DNA from: Luteolibacter luteus
GTDB taxonomy: Bacteria > Verrucomicrobiota > Verrucomicrobiia > Verrucomicrobiales > Akkermansiaceae
Length of the DNA stretch: 64,000 nucleotides
NCBI RefSeq assembly: GCF_012913485.1
Contig: NZ_CP051774.1
Location: forward strand, 3,100,001-3,164,000
Reading direction: 5' to 3'
The position numbers and the translations under genes are program-made. Shown in pieces: positions 34,522 through 44,321 of this stretch (position 1 is its first letter; each line of letters starts with the position of its first letter). The notes beneath the pieces were generated by a model. It saw nothing but the letters and a program-made list of their open reading frames with translations, had not been told where the DNA came from and did no database searches.

Positions 34522-35634
34522 ATGAAAATCCTCCTTCTGTCCCTCTTGCCCTTGGTTGCCCATGGGGCGGGCATCGTGCTTTCCTCGCCATCGGACTATC
34601 AGGTCATCCAGCGGAAAGCCGCGGATCGCGGGGAACTCACGGTTTCTGGCAGTTTGTCGGAGCTTCAGGGAACGCTCGATCTGGAAGTGCGCACCCTCCG
34701 TGCTGGCTCAGCCAGCGCATGGCAGGCGCTTGCCAAAGCAGTGGAGGGGCCCTCATTCACCGGTAAGATCGAGCTGCCCGCGGGTGGCTGGTATCGTATT
34801 GAAGTGCGGGCCATTCACGATGGCCAGCCGCTTGCCGGAGCCGCGATCGATCACGTTGGCATCGGCGAGCTCTTCGTCGTCGCCGGCCAATCGAACTCCG
34901 CGAATCACGGCGAAGAAAAGCAGCTCGCCCGCACCGGTCAGGTCGTGTCCTTCGATGGCCGGCACTGGCAGCCTGCGAATGATCCGCAACCGGGAGCTAG
35001 CGGTGCGGGTGGCAGCTTCATCCCGCCGCTCGGCGATGCGCTTGCCACGCATTTCAAGGTGCCCGTTGGTTTCATCCCCTGCGGCATCGGCGCGACCAGT
35101 GTCCGGGAATGGCTGCCGAAGGGTGCCACCTTCCCGAATCCACCCACTCTAACAGATCGGGTCGAGCAGCTCCCGGATGGCCGTTGGGCCAGCAAGGGGG
35201 AGGCCTTCGCCATGCTTGTGAATCGCATGAAGCAAGCGGGCCCCGGAGGCTTTCGCGCGGTGCTTTGGCACCAAGGCGAGAGCGATGCCAACCAAGCCGA
35301 CTCCACCCGCACCTTGGCGGGTGATCTTTACCGTGAGTATCTGGAAACGATCATTCGCGAGTCCCGTGCGCAAAGCGCCATCGATGCTCCGTGGTTTGTC
35401 GCGCAGACCAGCTATCACATTCCCGGCGACGAATCTTCGCCCGATCTCCGCAGCGGTCAGGCCGCCTTGTGGAAAGACGGTGCCGCGCTGGAAGGGCCGG
35501 ATACCGACGCCTTGAAAGGGGAGTTCCGCGAAGCAGGCGGGAAAGGCGTCCACTTCAGCGGCGAGGGCCTGCGCGAGCATGCTGCTCTTTGGGAGAAGAA
35601 GCTCACTCCATGGCTGGAGCAGCGCCTGAAATAG
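34522..35634 (+). CDS. Exported sialate O-acetylesterase-like SGNH hydrolase
   Basis: 370 residues. Signal peptide MKILLLSLLPLVAHG. After a beta-rich N-terminal part (about 20-110), the SASA-type SGNH domain shows block I FVVAGQSNSANHG (catalytic Ser), the G in GIGATSVREWLP, the block LWHQGESDANQAD, and a C-terminal VHFSGEGL (catalytic His; the Asp is probably the D of an earlier block). Likely deacetylates sugars or xylan-like glycans outside the cytoplasm. Confidence 0.85.
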   Translation: MKILLLSLLPLVAHGAGIVLSSPSDYQVIQRKAADRGELTVSGSLSELQGTLDLEVRTLRAGSASAWQALAKAVEGPSFTGKIELPAGGWYRIEVRAIHDGQPLAGAAIDHVGIGELFVVAGQSNSANHGEEKQLARTGQVVSFDGRHWQPANDPQPGASGAGGSFIPPLGDALATHFKVPVGFIPCGIGATSVREWLPKGATFPNPPTLTDRVEQLPDGRWASKGEAFAMLVNRMKQAGPGGFRAVLWHQGESDANQADSTRTLAGDLYREYLETIIRESRAQSAIDAPWFVAQTSYHIPGDESSPDLRSGQAALWKDGAALEGPDTDALKGEFREAGGKGVHFSGEGLREHAALWEKKLTPWLEQRLK

Positions 35635-35646
35635 GCGGGTGCCTTC

Positions 35647-36585
35647 TTACTTTCGCACGATCGCCCGGGTGGCCCCGCGCTTCATCGCGAATTCCTCCGC
35701 CTTCTCCGCCCCGATCACGCAGGCCGCCGTGTCCAGCCCGTCGCAGATCACCCCGTGCGGGGCGATGACGCTGACTGCCACCTTGTTGGTGATCCCCAGC
35801 CCGGTCTTCGGATCGATGATGTGGGAGTAGCGCTTCCCATCGATCTCCACGAACTGGTGCAGGTCCCCCGCAGTGGAGACGGAGCAGTTCTTCAGCTCCA
35901 CCACTTCCTCCGGTTCCTCCGGGTCAAAGGTCTGGAGCCCCACCCGCCATGCCTCGCGACCTGGCGGCGGATCGCCCAGCCGCAGGTCACCACCCGCCGC
36001 GATGATCGTCTGGGGAAATCCGCGCTTCGCCATCACCTCGAATATCTTCTCCGCCGTGAAGCCCTTCGCGATTCCCCCCAGATCGAGCTGCATGCCCGGC
36101 TTCTTGAGCAGTAGGGTCCCGGCCTCCTCGTCCCATACCGCATCCTGCCAGCCGCACTTGGCCTTGGCCGCTTCCAGCACCTCCGGGTCGGGAAGCTTCT
36201 GGGTTTTCCGGGTCTCCCGCCACAGCTTGGTCAGCGGTCCCAGCGTGGGATCGAAGACTCCGTCCGTGGATCTCGCCATCGCGAAGGATGCTTGGAGCAG
36301 CTCCGCCATGAGGTGAGAGACCTTCACCGGCTGTCCGATTTTCTGGGAAAACTGCATCAGCTCGCTTTCCGGGATGTAGTCGGAGGCGATCGCGTTGATC
36401 TCCTCACCCTTCATGAACGCTTCGTCCGCCGCCTCCTTTGCCGCGGCTCCGTCCGTGCCGTAGCAGGTGATCGCGAAACGAGTGCCCATCAGCGGCCGTT
36501 CGAAGGAAAAGCGCTGCTTCTCCTCCGCCTGCAGGCATCCGAGGCTAAGGGCGAGCAGGAAAAGGGACCGCAGCGGCTTGAGCAT
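35647..36585 (-). CDS. apbE: FAD:protein FMN transferase ApbE
   Basis: 312 residues from ATG 36585; the 36681 start adds 32 residues before a good export signal (MLKPLRSLFLLALSLGCLQA). It attaches FMN to Thr residues of redox proteins such as NqrB/C, RnfG or urocanate reductase, on the outer side of the inner membrane. The MGTRF motif (about residue 32), GGDLRLG, SHIIDPKTG and DGLDTAACVIG are all seen. No flavoprotein target is in the window. The SLGC near residue 18 could be a lipobox. Confidence 0.92.
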   Translation of the reverse strand: MLKPLRSLFLLALSLGCLQAEEKQRFSFERPLMGTRFAITCYGTDGAAAKEAADEAFMKGEEINAIASDYIPESELMQFSQKIGQPVKVSHLMAELLQASFAMARSTDGVFDPTLGPLTKLWRETRKTQKLPDPEVLEAAKAKCGWQDAVWDEEAGTLLLKKPGMQLDLGGIAKGFTAEKIFEVMAKRGFPQTIIAAGGDLRLGDPPPGREAWRVGLQTFDPEEPEEVVELKNCSVSTAGDLHQFVEIDGKRYSHIIDPKTGLGITNKVAVSVIAPHGVICDGLDTAACVIGAEKAEEFAMKRGATRAIVRK

Positions 36586-36803
36586 GCCGGGGATACTGGG
36601 CTGGCCCGGCCCGAAATTCCAAGCAAGGGCCGGATCGATCCCCGGACACCGCATTTTCCGGCCCAAACCGCTCTCCCGCAACGAACTACCCGAAAGTGGG
36701 TTGGACAGACCGCGATTTGTGACGCTAATGTCACATCAAGCGTCGGAAATCACTTTTTGAATTGATTCCGGACCTTCGCTGTCCTCGCCCTAAAACCCAC
36801 CCC

Positions 36804-39800
36804 ATGAAGCTTCTCTCACGGGTCGTATTTCTCGCGACCACCCTCGCGACGGCTTTGTCCGCCGCTCCCGTCAGCGTTGGTGATCCATCATTTGAAGGGA
36901 ACGCCTTGGGTCAAGGCGGCTACTGGTATGACCTTTCCCCGGAATGGACCGGCAGCAACGGCCCGAGCAATGGCAGCGCCTTCGAGGAATACATCAATGG
37001 CTTCTCCTCCACCGGCACCGACCACCTCGGCATGGAGTTGGGCTATGATGTCTGGCAGGACCTCGGAGTCACCTATCAGGCGAATACCCGCTACACCCTG
37101 ACCGTAGGCGCGGGAAACCGCGGCGGCCTTACCCAGCCCGGAAACCTCACCCAATACGTTCTCGCGGACAGCACCGGTGCCATTCATGCGACCGGACAAT
37201 TCAATGCCTCCACCTTGCCGTCCCAGAGCTTTGGCGATGCCCCGGCTTTGGTCTTTGACACCCCCGACAAGCCGGAATCGGTCGGCAGGACGATCCGCAT
37301 TCTCCTGCAGGCACGCGGGACCGGCCGCTCGCACTTCGACAACATCCGCCTGGATGCCGCCTCATTGATTCCGCCGGGAGGAGCCGCCCTGGCAAATGGC
37401 GAGGCCACTGCCATCACCACCACGACCGCCACCCTCAACGGGGCGGTGATGGATGTCGGCGATGGTGCGCCCTCGATTACCCTCTTCTGGGGAACCACCA
37501 ATGGCGGTGTGAATGCAGCCAATTGGCAGCACTCCCAAACCCTGCCGGGAACCCATACCGGCGCTTTCACCGGAAACATCAGCGGCCTCACCGCCGGCAC
37601 CACGTATTTCTTTAGCGCCCGCGGGACAAATAGTGCCGGGGATTCCTGGGCGCTTGCCGCGGAGAGTTTCGAAACCACTCCCTTGCCTCCCGTGGTGAGC
37701 AACATGGCCGCCACCGGCATCCGGGCTACCGGTGCCAGCGTGGGCGCGGAGGTGACTTCGGGCGGTAGTGAACAGCCCGCGGTGACCCTCTACTATGGCA
37801 CTACCGATGGCGGTGCTGTTCCGGGCAATTGGACGTCTTCGGTGAGCTTGGGGAATGGCACCGGTAGCCTTTTCACGGACCTCACCGGCCTTGCTGCCAG
37901 CACCACCTACTATTTCCGCGCCTTCGCCCAGAATTCGGGTGGCAGCGCCTGGGCTGGCTCGTCTTCTTCCTTCGCCACCCTTGCCGTCTCGCTTCCTTCG
38001 GTCGTGAACCGCAGCGCCGAAGGGATCACCGGAACCACCGCAAGCCTCCGCGGCGAGGTCACCGGCGACGGCAACGATGCTCCCGCGGTCACCATCTTCT
38101 ATGGAACCGCCAATGGCGGGACGAATCCCGGGAACTGGGCTTCTTCGGTCGATCTCTCCGCGCTGTCAGGCGACTACAGCTATTTCGTCACCGGCCTGAA
38201 TCCGACCACCACCTACTATTTTCGTAGTAGGGCGGTGAATGCCGCGGGCACTGCCTGGGCACCGGACACGCTGAGCTTCGCCACTACCCCGCTGGTGCCG
38301 AATACCGCGGTGATCAACGAGATCCACTACAAGCCCGCCGACAAGACCAGCCTGGAAGAATTCATCGAGCTCCACAATCCGGGCGATACCGCCTTGGACT
38401 TGTCGGGTTGGACCCTTTCCGATGCGGTCACCTACACCTTCCCCGGCGGCACCACCTTGCCCGCCGGTGGCTATCTCGTCGTGGCGGAGAAGCCGGCGGT
38501 CATCCTTTCAAAGTACGGGAAGACCGCTCTGGGTCCTTGGACCGGCAAGCTGAACTCGACCGGGGAGACCATTGATCTCCGCGATGGCGCCGCCGCCCTC
38601 AAGGATCGGGTGAGCTACGGGGTCGGCTTCCCTTGGCCCACCGGCTCGGATGGCGGCGGAAACTCGGCCGAGCTGATCCATCCCGGCTTGGACAATGATC
38701 TTGGCGGCTCTTGGCGGCCCTCCGGCTACGTCGAGACAGCGCCCGAGATCTTCATCGCTTCGGAAGCGACCGGATGGCGCTACAAGAAAGGCAGTGCTGA
38801 GGCATCCGGCCCGGTCGATGCCTGGCGCGCCGTCTCTTTCAACGATAGCACCTGGCCGGAAGGGCAGGCAGGCATTGGCTACGGGGATCCTGGAGTAAAT
38901 ACCTCCCTGCCGGACATGCGGAACAACTACCGCAGCGTTTATTTCCGGAAGGCCTTCACGGTTTCCAGCGACGCGATTCCCGACCAGCTGCGGCTTCGGG
39001 TGCGCGTGGATGACGGCTGCGTGATCTGGATCAACGGGCAGGAAGTCCATCGCATCAACGTGGATGCCGGTCAATTGGCCTACAATTACCTCGCGCCTCA
39101 GAATCACGAAAACGATTGGGAGGAAATCACCATTCCCAACACGGGGGATCTCCTTTTCGGCGGGACAAACGTGATCGCGGTCCACGCCTTCAACACTTCC
39201 GTGGGTAGCAGCGATTTCTCGATGGATCTTGAGCTGTCCACATTTGTGAACGACTCCCCGCAGCCAACGCCGGGCACGGTGAATTCCGTACGGCGCGCGG
39301 TGAACCTGATCCCGCCCCAGATCCGCCAGGTGGCCCATGCGCCGGTCTCTCCAGCACCCGGCCAAGCGGTCACGATCACGGCGCGGATCACCGACCCGAA
39401 TGGCGTGGGCGCGGTGAGCCTGTCCTACCAGACCGTGGACCCGGGCTCCTATATTCGTCTGACGGATGCCGCCTATGCGACTTCCTGGACCACCGTTCCG
39501 ATGCGGGACAACGGCTCGAGCGGAGATGCCACCGCGAATGACTCCATCTACACCGCGCGCATCCCGGCGGCCACCCAGACGAACCGCCGCCTGGTCCGCT
39601 ATAGGATTAACTTCGCCGACGACCAGGGAAATGCCGCCACGGTTCCCTATGAGGATGACGAGCAGCCGAACTTTGCTTACTATGTCTATAGTGGATTGCC
39701 CGCTTGGCAGGGGGCCTTCCGGCCGGGCAGCACCACGTTGCAGAGCTTCCCCTCCACTTTGCTCGATGACCTCCCGGTCTATTCGCTGATCGCGAATGGT

Positions 39801-42422
39801 TCCGACGTGATCAATTCGCAGTACAGCGGGGGTTCCGATGCGGTGCGCTTCCGCGGCACTTTCGTTTACAACGGCGTGGTCTACGATCACATCGAGTTCA
39901 AGAACCGCGGCGAGGCCTCGACCTACGTTTCGGGAAAGAACAAGTGGCGCTTCTTCTTCAACCGGGGCCGCGATCTCCCTGCGAAGAGCAACTTCGGGGA
40001 GAACTACTCGGAAGGCTGGGGCTCCTTCTCCGGTGATGCCTGTGCCAGCCCTTGGGCAGCCGTGCATCGCGGCATGGCAGGTGTGGAGGAAGCCACTTCC
40101 TACAAGGTCTTCCAGTTGGGCGGCGTCCCTTCTCCAAACACCCATTACTATCACTTCCGCGTGGTTCGCGGTACCACCGAAACCCCTGCGGCGGGAAGCT
40201 CCGTCAACGATCCCATCGGCTCCGGCGATGGCCAGTACGCCGGCGATTTCTGGGGCCTCTATCTTGCCGTCGAGCAGCCCGATGGCTCCTTCCTCGACGA
40301 GCGCGGCCTCCCCGATGGCAGCGTCTATAAGATCGAAGACAATGGCGGCGACAAAAAGAGCCAGGGAGCTACCCAGCCCATCGACTCTTCCGATTGGAAT
40401 GCCTTCCGGGATGCCCACGTGTATGCGGACCCCACCGAGGCCTGGTGGCGCGCGAACATGGACATGAACGCCTACTACACCTTCCATGCCCTCAGCCGCC
40501 TGACCGGGAATGTCGACCTCCGCGGCGGCTTCAATCACTACTTCTACCACCGCTCTACCGATAACCGCTGGCTGCCCCTGCCTTGGGACCTCGATATGAT
40601 GTTCCTGCCGCGGTCCCACTGGAGTACCAACATCAATGGCACCAACTACCCCGGCGTCATTCATGCCCACAAATCGCTGCTCCAGAACCCCGCGCTGGCA
40701 CTCGAGTATCGGAACCGTGCCCGCGAGCTCCTCGATCTCCTGGCGTCTGATTCCACCGCGGGCGGCGGCCAGATCGGCCAGCTCATCGATGAGTTCGCGC
40801 AGATCGTGAATCCCGCCGGCCAGGCCCTCACTTGGGCAGATGCGGATGCGGCGATGTGGAACCTCCACCCGCGCACCCAGGGAAGCGATGGCAATGCCGG
40901 CGGGCAAACCAGTCACCGCGGCAATTTCTACCGCACCACCTTCTACGACAACCGCATGGGCGGCGATTGGATCCGCTGGCTGCGCAGTCCCGCCTCATCC
41001 GGAACAATGGAGCATGAGGACTCGATGGTCTACCTGCGCGATTACGCGACCAATGCCTGGGACGGCGGCGCCTGGAGCGTGAACAATGGCGACCAGCTCG
41101 GATACGGCTACCAATACGTTGCCTCGGAAGCAGCGGATGCCGCGATTCCCCAGAAGCCCTTCGTCACCTACGCCGGCCCGGCAGGCTATCCGGTCAGCGA
41201 TCTGAAGTTCACCTCTTCCGCCTTTGCCGATCCCCAGGGCGTCGGCACCTATGCGAAGACCCAGTGGCGTCTTGCCGAGATCTCAGGCCCCGGAGTTCCC
41301 GGCTACACCGCGGGCAGCCCGCGAAAGTACGAGATCAATAGTATCTGGACCTCGGAGAGTGCCTCGGCACCGGGATCCATCAACATTCCCTTCGGGATCA
41401 CCCAGGCCGGAAAGACCTACCGCGTGCGCGTCCGCCATCAGGACAGCAGCGGCCGCTGGAGTAGCTGGTCCGCCCCGGCCCAGTTCGCCGCCACGCCGCC
41501 GCCTCCGGGCCAGCTGATGCACTATTGGAACTTCAATGGCGCGAATTTCCTGAATCCCTCCCAGACCATTGGTGGCGCGACCCTGGCATCTGTCGTGACC
41601 AGTGGTGCGGAGGTCATCCAGCACGGCGCACAGGATCAGGGCTTCGCCGGGATCAATGCGCGCAATGACGATCCGGTCGGTTCCCATCTGCGCGTGAACA
41701 ATCCGCTCGGTGCCACGCTCACCTTCGCGCTTCCCACGACCGGCTATGAGAATGTCGTCGTCCAATACGAAACCCGCCGCTCTGGCAGTGGTGCAGGCAT
41801 TCAGAAGGTCTCCTACACCTTGGACGGCACCGCGTTCACGCCCTTCACCACCATCCTCCCTCCGGATGCCGATCCCACCTTGCAGGTGCTCGATTTCCGC
41901 GCCGTGGCCGGCGTCAGCAATAATCCGCTCTTCGGGCTGCGCATCACCTTCGTCCAAGGCAGCGGCGGCATCGGGGGCAACAACCGCTTCGACAACGTCA
42001 CCGTCGAGGGTGACCAACTCGCACTGGTGCCCGGCACCTATGCGCACTGGCGCTCCACCGAATTCAGCGGGCCGGACGCGACGAATGACAGCATCTCGGG
42101 TGCCGAGGCAATGCCCGCGGGAGATGGCATCGCGAACATCGTCCGCTATGCCCACGGCGTCGGGCCCTATGCCCCGGTCCATCACTTGCTCCCGCGCATC
42201 GCCACGGATGGGAATGCCCGGGTATTCCGCTTCCGCTATGATGCTTCCAAGACCGACCTCGTCTGGAAGGTAAAGGCCTCCGATGAGCTTGCCGGCTGGA
42301 CCCAGACGCTCTTCGATAGCACCACAAGTACGATCCCCCCGCTCGTGGACGGATGGCTCTCCGTGGAACTGCCCTCGTCCGGATCAAAGATCTTCGCCCG
42401 CCTCGAGCTCAGCGCGGACTAA
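36804..42422 (+). CDS. Giant exported protein with fibronectin-III repeats, lamin-tail and CotH-like kinase domains
   Basis: 1872 residues from ATG 36804, preferred over 36762 for its signal peptide (MKLLSRVVFLATTLATALSAAP). Domain order: N-terminal beta domain (about 20-190); three similar fibronectin-III-like repeats (about 195-500: 'TLNGAV', 'FYGT..GG', 'GLT..TTYF'); lamin-tail domain (about 502-660, VINEIHYKPADK); a jelly-roll part; CotH-like kinase (about 985-1275: VRFRGTF, KWRFFFNRG, WGLYLAVEQPDGSFLDERGL, LPLPWDLDMMF); more beta modules; and a C-terminal domain. A surface protein, possibly with protein-phosphorylating or glycan-binding ability. Confidence 0.82.
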   Translation: MKLLSRVVFLATTLATALSAAPVSVGDPSFEGNALGQGGYWYDLSPEWTGSNGPSNGSAFEEYINGFSSTGTDHLGMELGYDVWQDLGVTYQANTRYTLTVGAGNRGGLTQPGNLTQYVLADSTGAIHATGQFNASTLPSQSFGDAPALVFDTPDKPESVGRTIRILLQARGTGRSHFDNIRLDAASLIPPGGAALANGEATAITTTTATLNGAVMDVGDGAPSITLFWGTTNGGVNAANWQHSQTLPGTHTGAFTGNISGLTAGTTYFFSARGTNSAGDSWALAAESFETTPLPPVVSNMAATGIRATGASVGAEVTSGGSEQPAVTLYYGTTDGGAVPGNWTSSVSLGNGTGSLFTDLTGLAASTTYYFRAFAQNSGGSAWAGSSSSFATLAVSLPSVVNRSAEGITGTTASLRGEVTGDGNDAPAVTIFYGTANGGTNPGNWASSVDLSALSGDYSYFVTGLNPTTTYYFRSRAVNAAGTAWAPDTLSFATTPLVPNTAVINEIHYKPADKTSLEEFIELHNPGDTALDLSGWTLSDAVTYTFPGGTTLPAGGYLVVAEKPAVILSKYGKTALGPWTGKLNSTGETIDLRDGAAALKDRVSYGVGFPWPTGSDGGGNSAELIHPGLDNDLGGSWRPSGYVETAPEIFIASEATGWRYKKGSAEASGPVDAWRAVSFNDSTWPEGQAGIGYGDPGVNTSLPDMRNNYRSVYFRKAFTVSSDAIPDQLRLRVRVDDGCVIWINGQEVHRINVDAGQLAYNYLAPQNHENDWEEITIPNTGDLLFGGTNVIAVHAFNTSVGSSDFSMDLELSTFVNDSPQPTPGTVNSVRRAVNLIPPQIRQVAHAPVSPAPGQAVTITARITDPNGVGAVSLSYQTVDPGSYIRLTDAAYATSWTTVPMRDNGSSGDATANDSIYTARIPAATQTNRRLVRYRINFADDQGNAATVPYEDDEQPNFAYYVYSGLPAWQGAFRPGSTTLQSFPSTLLDDLPVYSLIANGSDVINSQYSGGSDAVRFRGTFVYNGVVYDHIEFKNRGEASTYVSGKNKWRFFFNRGRDLPAKSNFGENYSEGWGSFSGDACASPWAAVHRGMAGVEEATSYKVFQLGGVPSPNTHYYHFRVVRGTTETPAAGSSVNDPIGSGDGQYAGDFWGLYLAVEQPDGSFLDERGLPDGSVYKIEDNGGDKKSQGATQPIDSSDWNAFRDAHVYADPTEAWWRANMDMNAYYTFHALSRLTGNVDLRGGFNHYFYHRSTDNRWLPLPWDLDMMFLPRSHWSTNINGTNYPGVIHAHKSLLQNPALALEYRNRARELLDLLASDSTAGGGQIGQLIDEFAQIVNPAGQALTWADADAAMWNLHPRTQGSDGNAGGQTSHRGNFYRTTFYDNRMGGDWIRWLRSPASSGTMEHEDSMVYLRDYATNAWDGGAWSVNNGDQLGYGYQYVASEAADAAIPQKPFVTYAGPAGYPVSDLKFTSSAFADPQGVGTYAKTQWRLAEISGPGVPGYTAGSPRKYEINSIWTSESASAPGSINIPFGITQAGKTYRVRVRHQDSSGRWSSWSAPAQFAATPPPPGQLMHYWNFNGANFLNPSQTIGGATLASVVTSGAEVIQHGAQDQGFAGINARNDDPVGSHLRVNNPLGATLTFALPTTGYENVVVQYETRRSGSGAGIQKVSYTLDGTAFTPFTTILPPDADPTLQVLDFRAVAGVSNNPLFGLRITFVQGSGGIGGNNRFDNVTVEGDQLALVPGTYAHWRSTEFSGPDATNDSISGAEAMPAGDGIANIVRYAHGVGPYAPVHHLLPRIATDGNARVFRFRYDASKTDLVWKVKASDELAGWTQTLFDSTTSTIPPLVDGWLSVELPSSGSKIFARLELSAD

Positions 42423-42451
42423 GCGGCCACGACTCGATCATTGAAAAGAGA

Positions 42452-42483
42452 AACCCCGGACTGGCCTCAACCAATCCGGGGTT
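42452..42483. terminator. Terminator between convergent genes
   Basis: AACCCCGGA (42452-42460) pairs with TCCGGGGTT (42475-42483). On the minus strand it is followed by TCTCTTTTC, so it serves prfB at least. Confidence 0.7.
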
Positions 42484-42516
42484 CCTGTCTGAAGTTCTCT
42501 AGGATCCAGGCTAGCC

Positions 42517-43657
42517 TCAATCATCCTCGTCCTTCACGCCCTTCACGCGGACCTTGCCGCGCAGCTTGGCTTCGATGAACGCATCGATATCGCCATCCAT
42601 CACATGCTGGATGTTGCCGGTCTCCTGGCCGGTGCGCAGGTCGAGGACCTTCTGATACGGCTGGAAGACATAGGAACGGATCTGGTTGCCCCACGCGATG
42701 TCGCCCTTCTCGCCGTAGGCGCGTTCGGCCTCGGCCTTGCGCTTGTCTTCCTCAAGCTGGAACAACTTCGCCTTCAGGATCTCGTAGGCGAGCTCCTTGT
42801 TGGCGCCTTGTGAGCGGGCATTGGTGGAACGGATCAGGATGCCGGTGGGCAAGTGGCGCAAGAGCACGCCGGTTTCCACCTTGTTCACGTTCTGGCCGCC
42901 CTTGCCGCCGGATCGCATCGTCGTGATCTCGATGTCCTTCTCGTTGATCTCGATCTTGATCTCGTCGTTGATCTCCGGCGTCGCATCCACCGAGGCGAAT
43001 GACGTGTGGCGCTTGCCCGCGGAGTCGAAGGGGGAGATGCGCACCAGCCGGTGCACCCCGCGCTCGTTCTTCAGGTAGCCGTAGGCGTATTCGCCCGTGA
43101 CCTTGATCGAGGCACCGCGCAGGCCGGCCTCGTCGCCGTCTTCCCAATAAATCGTCTCGCAGGTGAAGCCCTTGCGCTCCGCCCAGCGGGTATACATGCG
43201 GAAAAGCATCTGCGCCCAATCACAGGCCTCCGTGCCGCCCGCACCCGCCTGGATGACCAGGTAGCAGGAAGACGAATCGTTCGGCCGGTCGAGCAGCGTC
43301 AGTAGCTCGAAGGAGGAAATGTCCTGATCCAGCTCGGCTGCGGCATTCACCGCCTCCAAGGCGGCGTCGTGGTCGTCGAACTCCTTCGCCAGCTCGATGC
43401 CGGCCATCAGGTCGGCGTAGCGGCCGTTGAGTCTTTCGAAGCCTCCGAGCTTCTTCTTCAGGCCGGAGATGCGCGTGTTCGTCGCGCGGGCCTTCTCCTG
43501 ATTGTTCCAGAATTCCGGGTCGCCCATGGCGGCCTCGAGGGATCCGATCTCCCGTTCCAGGGTCGGGACGTCAAAGATACCTCCCGAGCTGGGTCAGACG
43601 GCTCTTCAGAGCGTCCGTATCCAGCGCCGAGAGGTCGGCGGTTTGCTGTTCTGCCAT
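42517..43657 (-). CDS. prfB: Peptide chain release factor 2, programmed +1 frameshift
   Basis: 379 residues after frameshifting: 28 codons from ATG 43657 to CTT (43576-43574), then one T is skipped and reading resumes at GAC (43572). The in-frame TGA is 43573-43571. The product recognises UGA and UAA stop codons and releases the peptide. Motifs include the stop-codon-reading SPF ([13 protein letters not shown]) and the catalytic GGQ ([15 protein letters not shown]). The site is the classic autoregulatory one: low RF2 favours the frameshift. It is not a pseudogene. Confidence 0.95.
43570..43585 (-). promoter_or_regulatory. RF2 +1 frameshift signal
   Basis: Minus-strand reading: SD-like GGGAGG, then TAT CTT TGA C. 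The order, the CTT-TGA-C slippery core and the SD-like spacing match the known prfB recoding site. Confidence 0.93.
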
Positions 43658-43816
43658 AAGTGGGCGGGAAGCTGGGGCGGCGCGGCGGCGGAGTCAAGGA
43701 GGAGGATAAGGGCGGGGTGGGGGGAGTCCCCGGCGCGTTTCGCAGGCTTGCTTCCGGAGCGGGGCGAGCTATGAAGGGAATTTGTGGAGGCTTTCCAGCC
43801 TCCCAGAGATTCACCG

Positions 43817-44194
43817 ATGTCACGCCTCGCCTCCATCTTCACCTGCTTGCTGGCCCTCTTGGTCGCCAGCCCGCTGTGTTGTTGCGCGGGTGAAGTCGTG
43901 AAACAGGAACTCGCCAAGGAGAAGCACTCCTGCTGCTGCGGCGGGGAGGGGAAGGACAAGAAATCCCCGGATCACGATTGCCAATGCGCGACCGATGACC
44001 CGCGGGAAATGCCCGACCCGCTCTTGCCGGCAAATCCGCCGGTCACGCTGAACCTCGCCCTTGAACCGGCGAGCACTTGGCTACCCGTGGCGGCGGAGAC
44101 GGACGCGAACCTGCGCCCGCGCTGGCAGCCCTCCATCCCATGGCACGCACCGCCGGGCGAACGCCGGGCGCTTTTGGTCAGCCGGACCCTGTGA
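43817..44194 (+). CDS. Exported Cys-rich peptide A (CCC motif), probable metal binder
   Basis: 125 residues from ATG 43817; 43784 is an upstream in-frame alternative without a signal. A hydrophobic leader (MSRLASIFTCLLALLVASPL) runs into CCC (residues 21-23), then HSCCCGG (39-41), DHDCQCA (C55, C57) and a Pro-rich tail without Cys. The product of 49568 has the same layout (CCC at 21-23, HCCGG, EHCLCA). Both flank the copper genes, so copper (or similar metal) binding outside the cytoplasm is inferred. Confidence 0.7.
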   Translation: MSRLASIFTCLLALLVASPLCCCAGEVVKQELAKEKHSCCCGGEGKDKKSPDHDCQCATDDPREMPDPLLPANPPVTLNLALEPASTWLPVAAETDANLRPRWQPSIPWHAPPGERRALLVSRTL

Positions 44195-44205
44195 AGACGA
44201 AACGG

Positions 44206-44226
44206 CGCGGCAACTTTCTTGCCGCG
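44206..44226 (+). terminator. Hairpin after the CCC-peptide A gene
   Basis: CGCGGCAA (44206-44213), loop CTTTC, TTGCCGCG (44219-44226), perfect. No T-run, so it is likely a partial terminator or processing hairpin. Confidence 0.45.
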
Positions 44227-44321
44227 ATCCGATGGCAGCATGCATGCGCCGCATTCCGCTTTCAGGCGGAGCTGTCGCCATGCCGGGCCCACCGTTTCTG
44301 TTCCTTCACCATGTCCGTTTC

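Noticed and set aside
38508-40916. 802-codon open frame on the minus strand
   Set aside because: Lies wholly inside the CotH protein gene on the other strand; the composition is a high-GC antisense shadow with no domain.
42517-43657. Broken RF2 gene (TGA after 28 codons)
   Set aside because: The stop is in the known recoding context, so it is a programmed frameshift, not a pseudogene.
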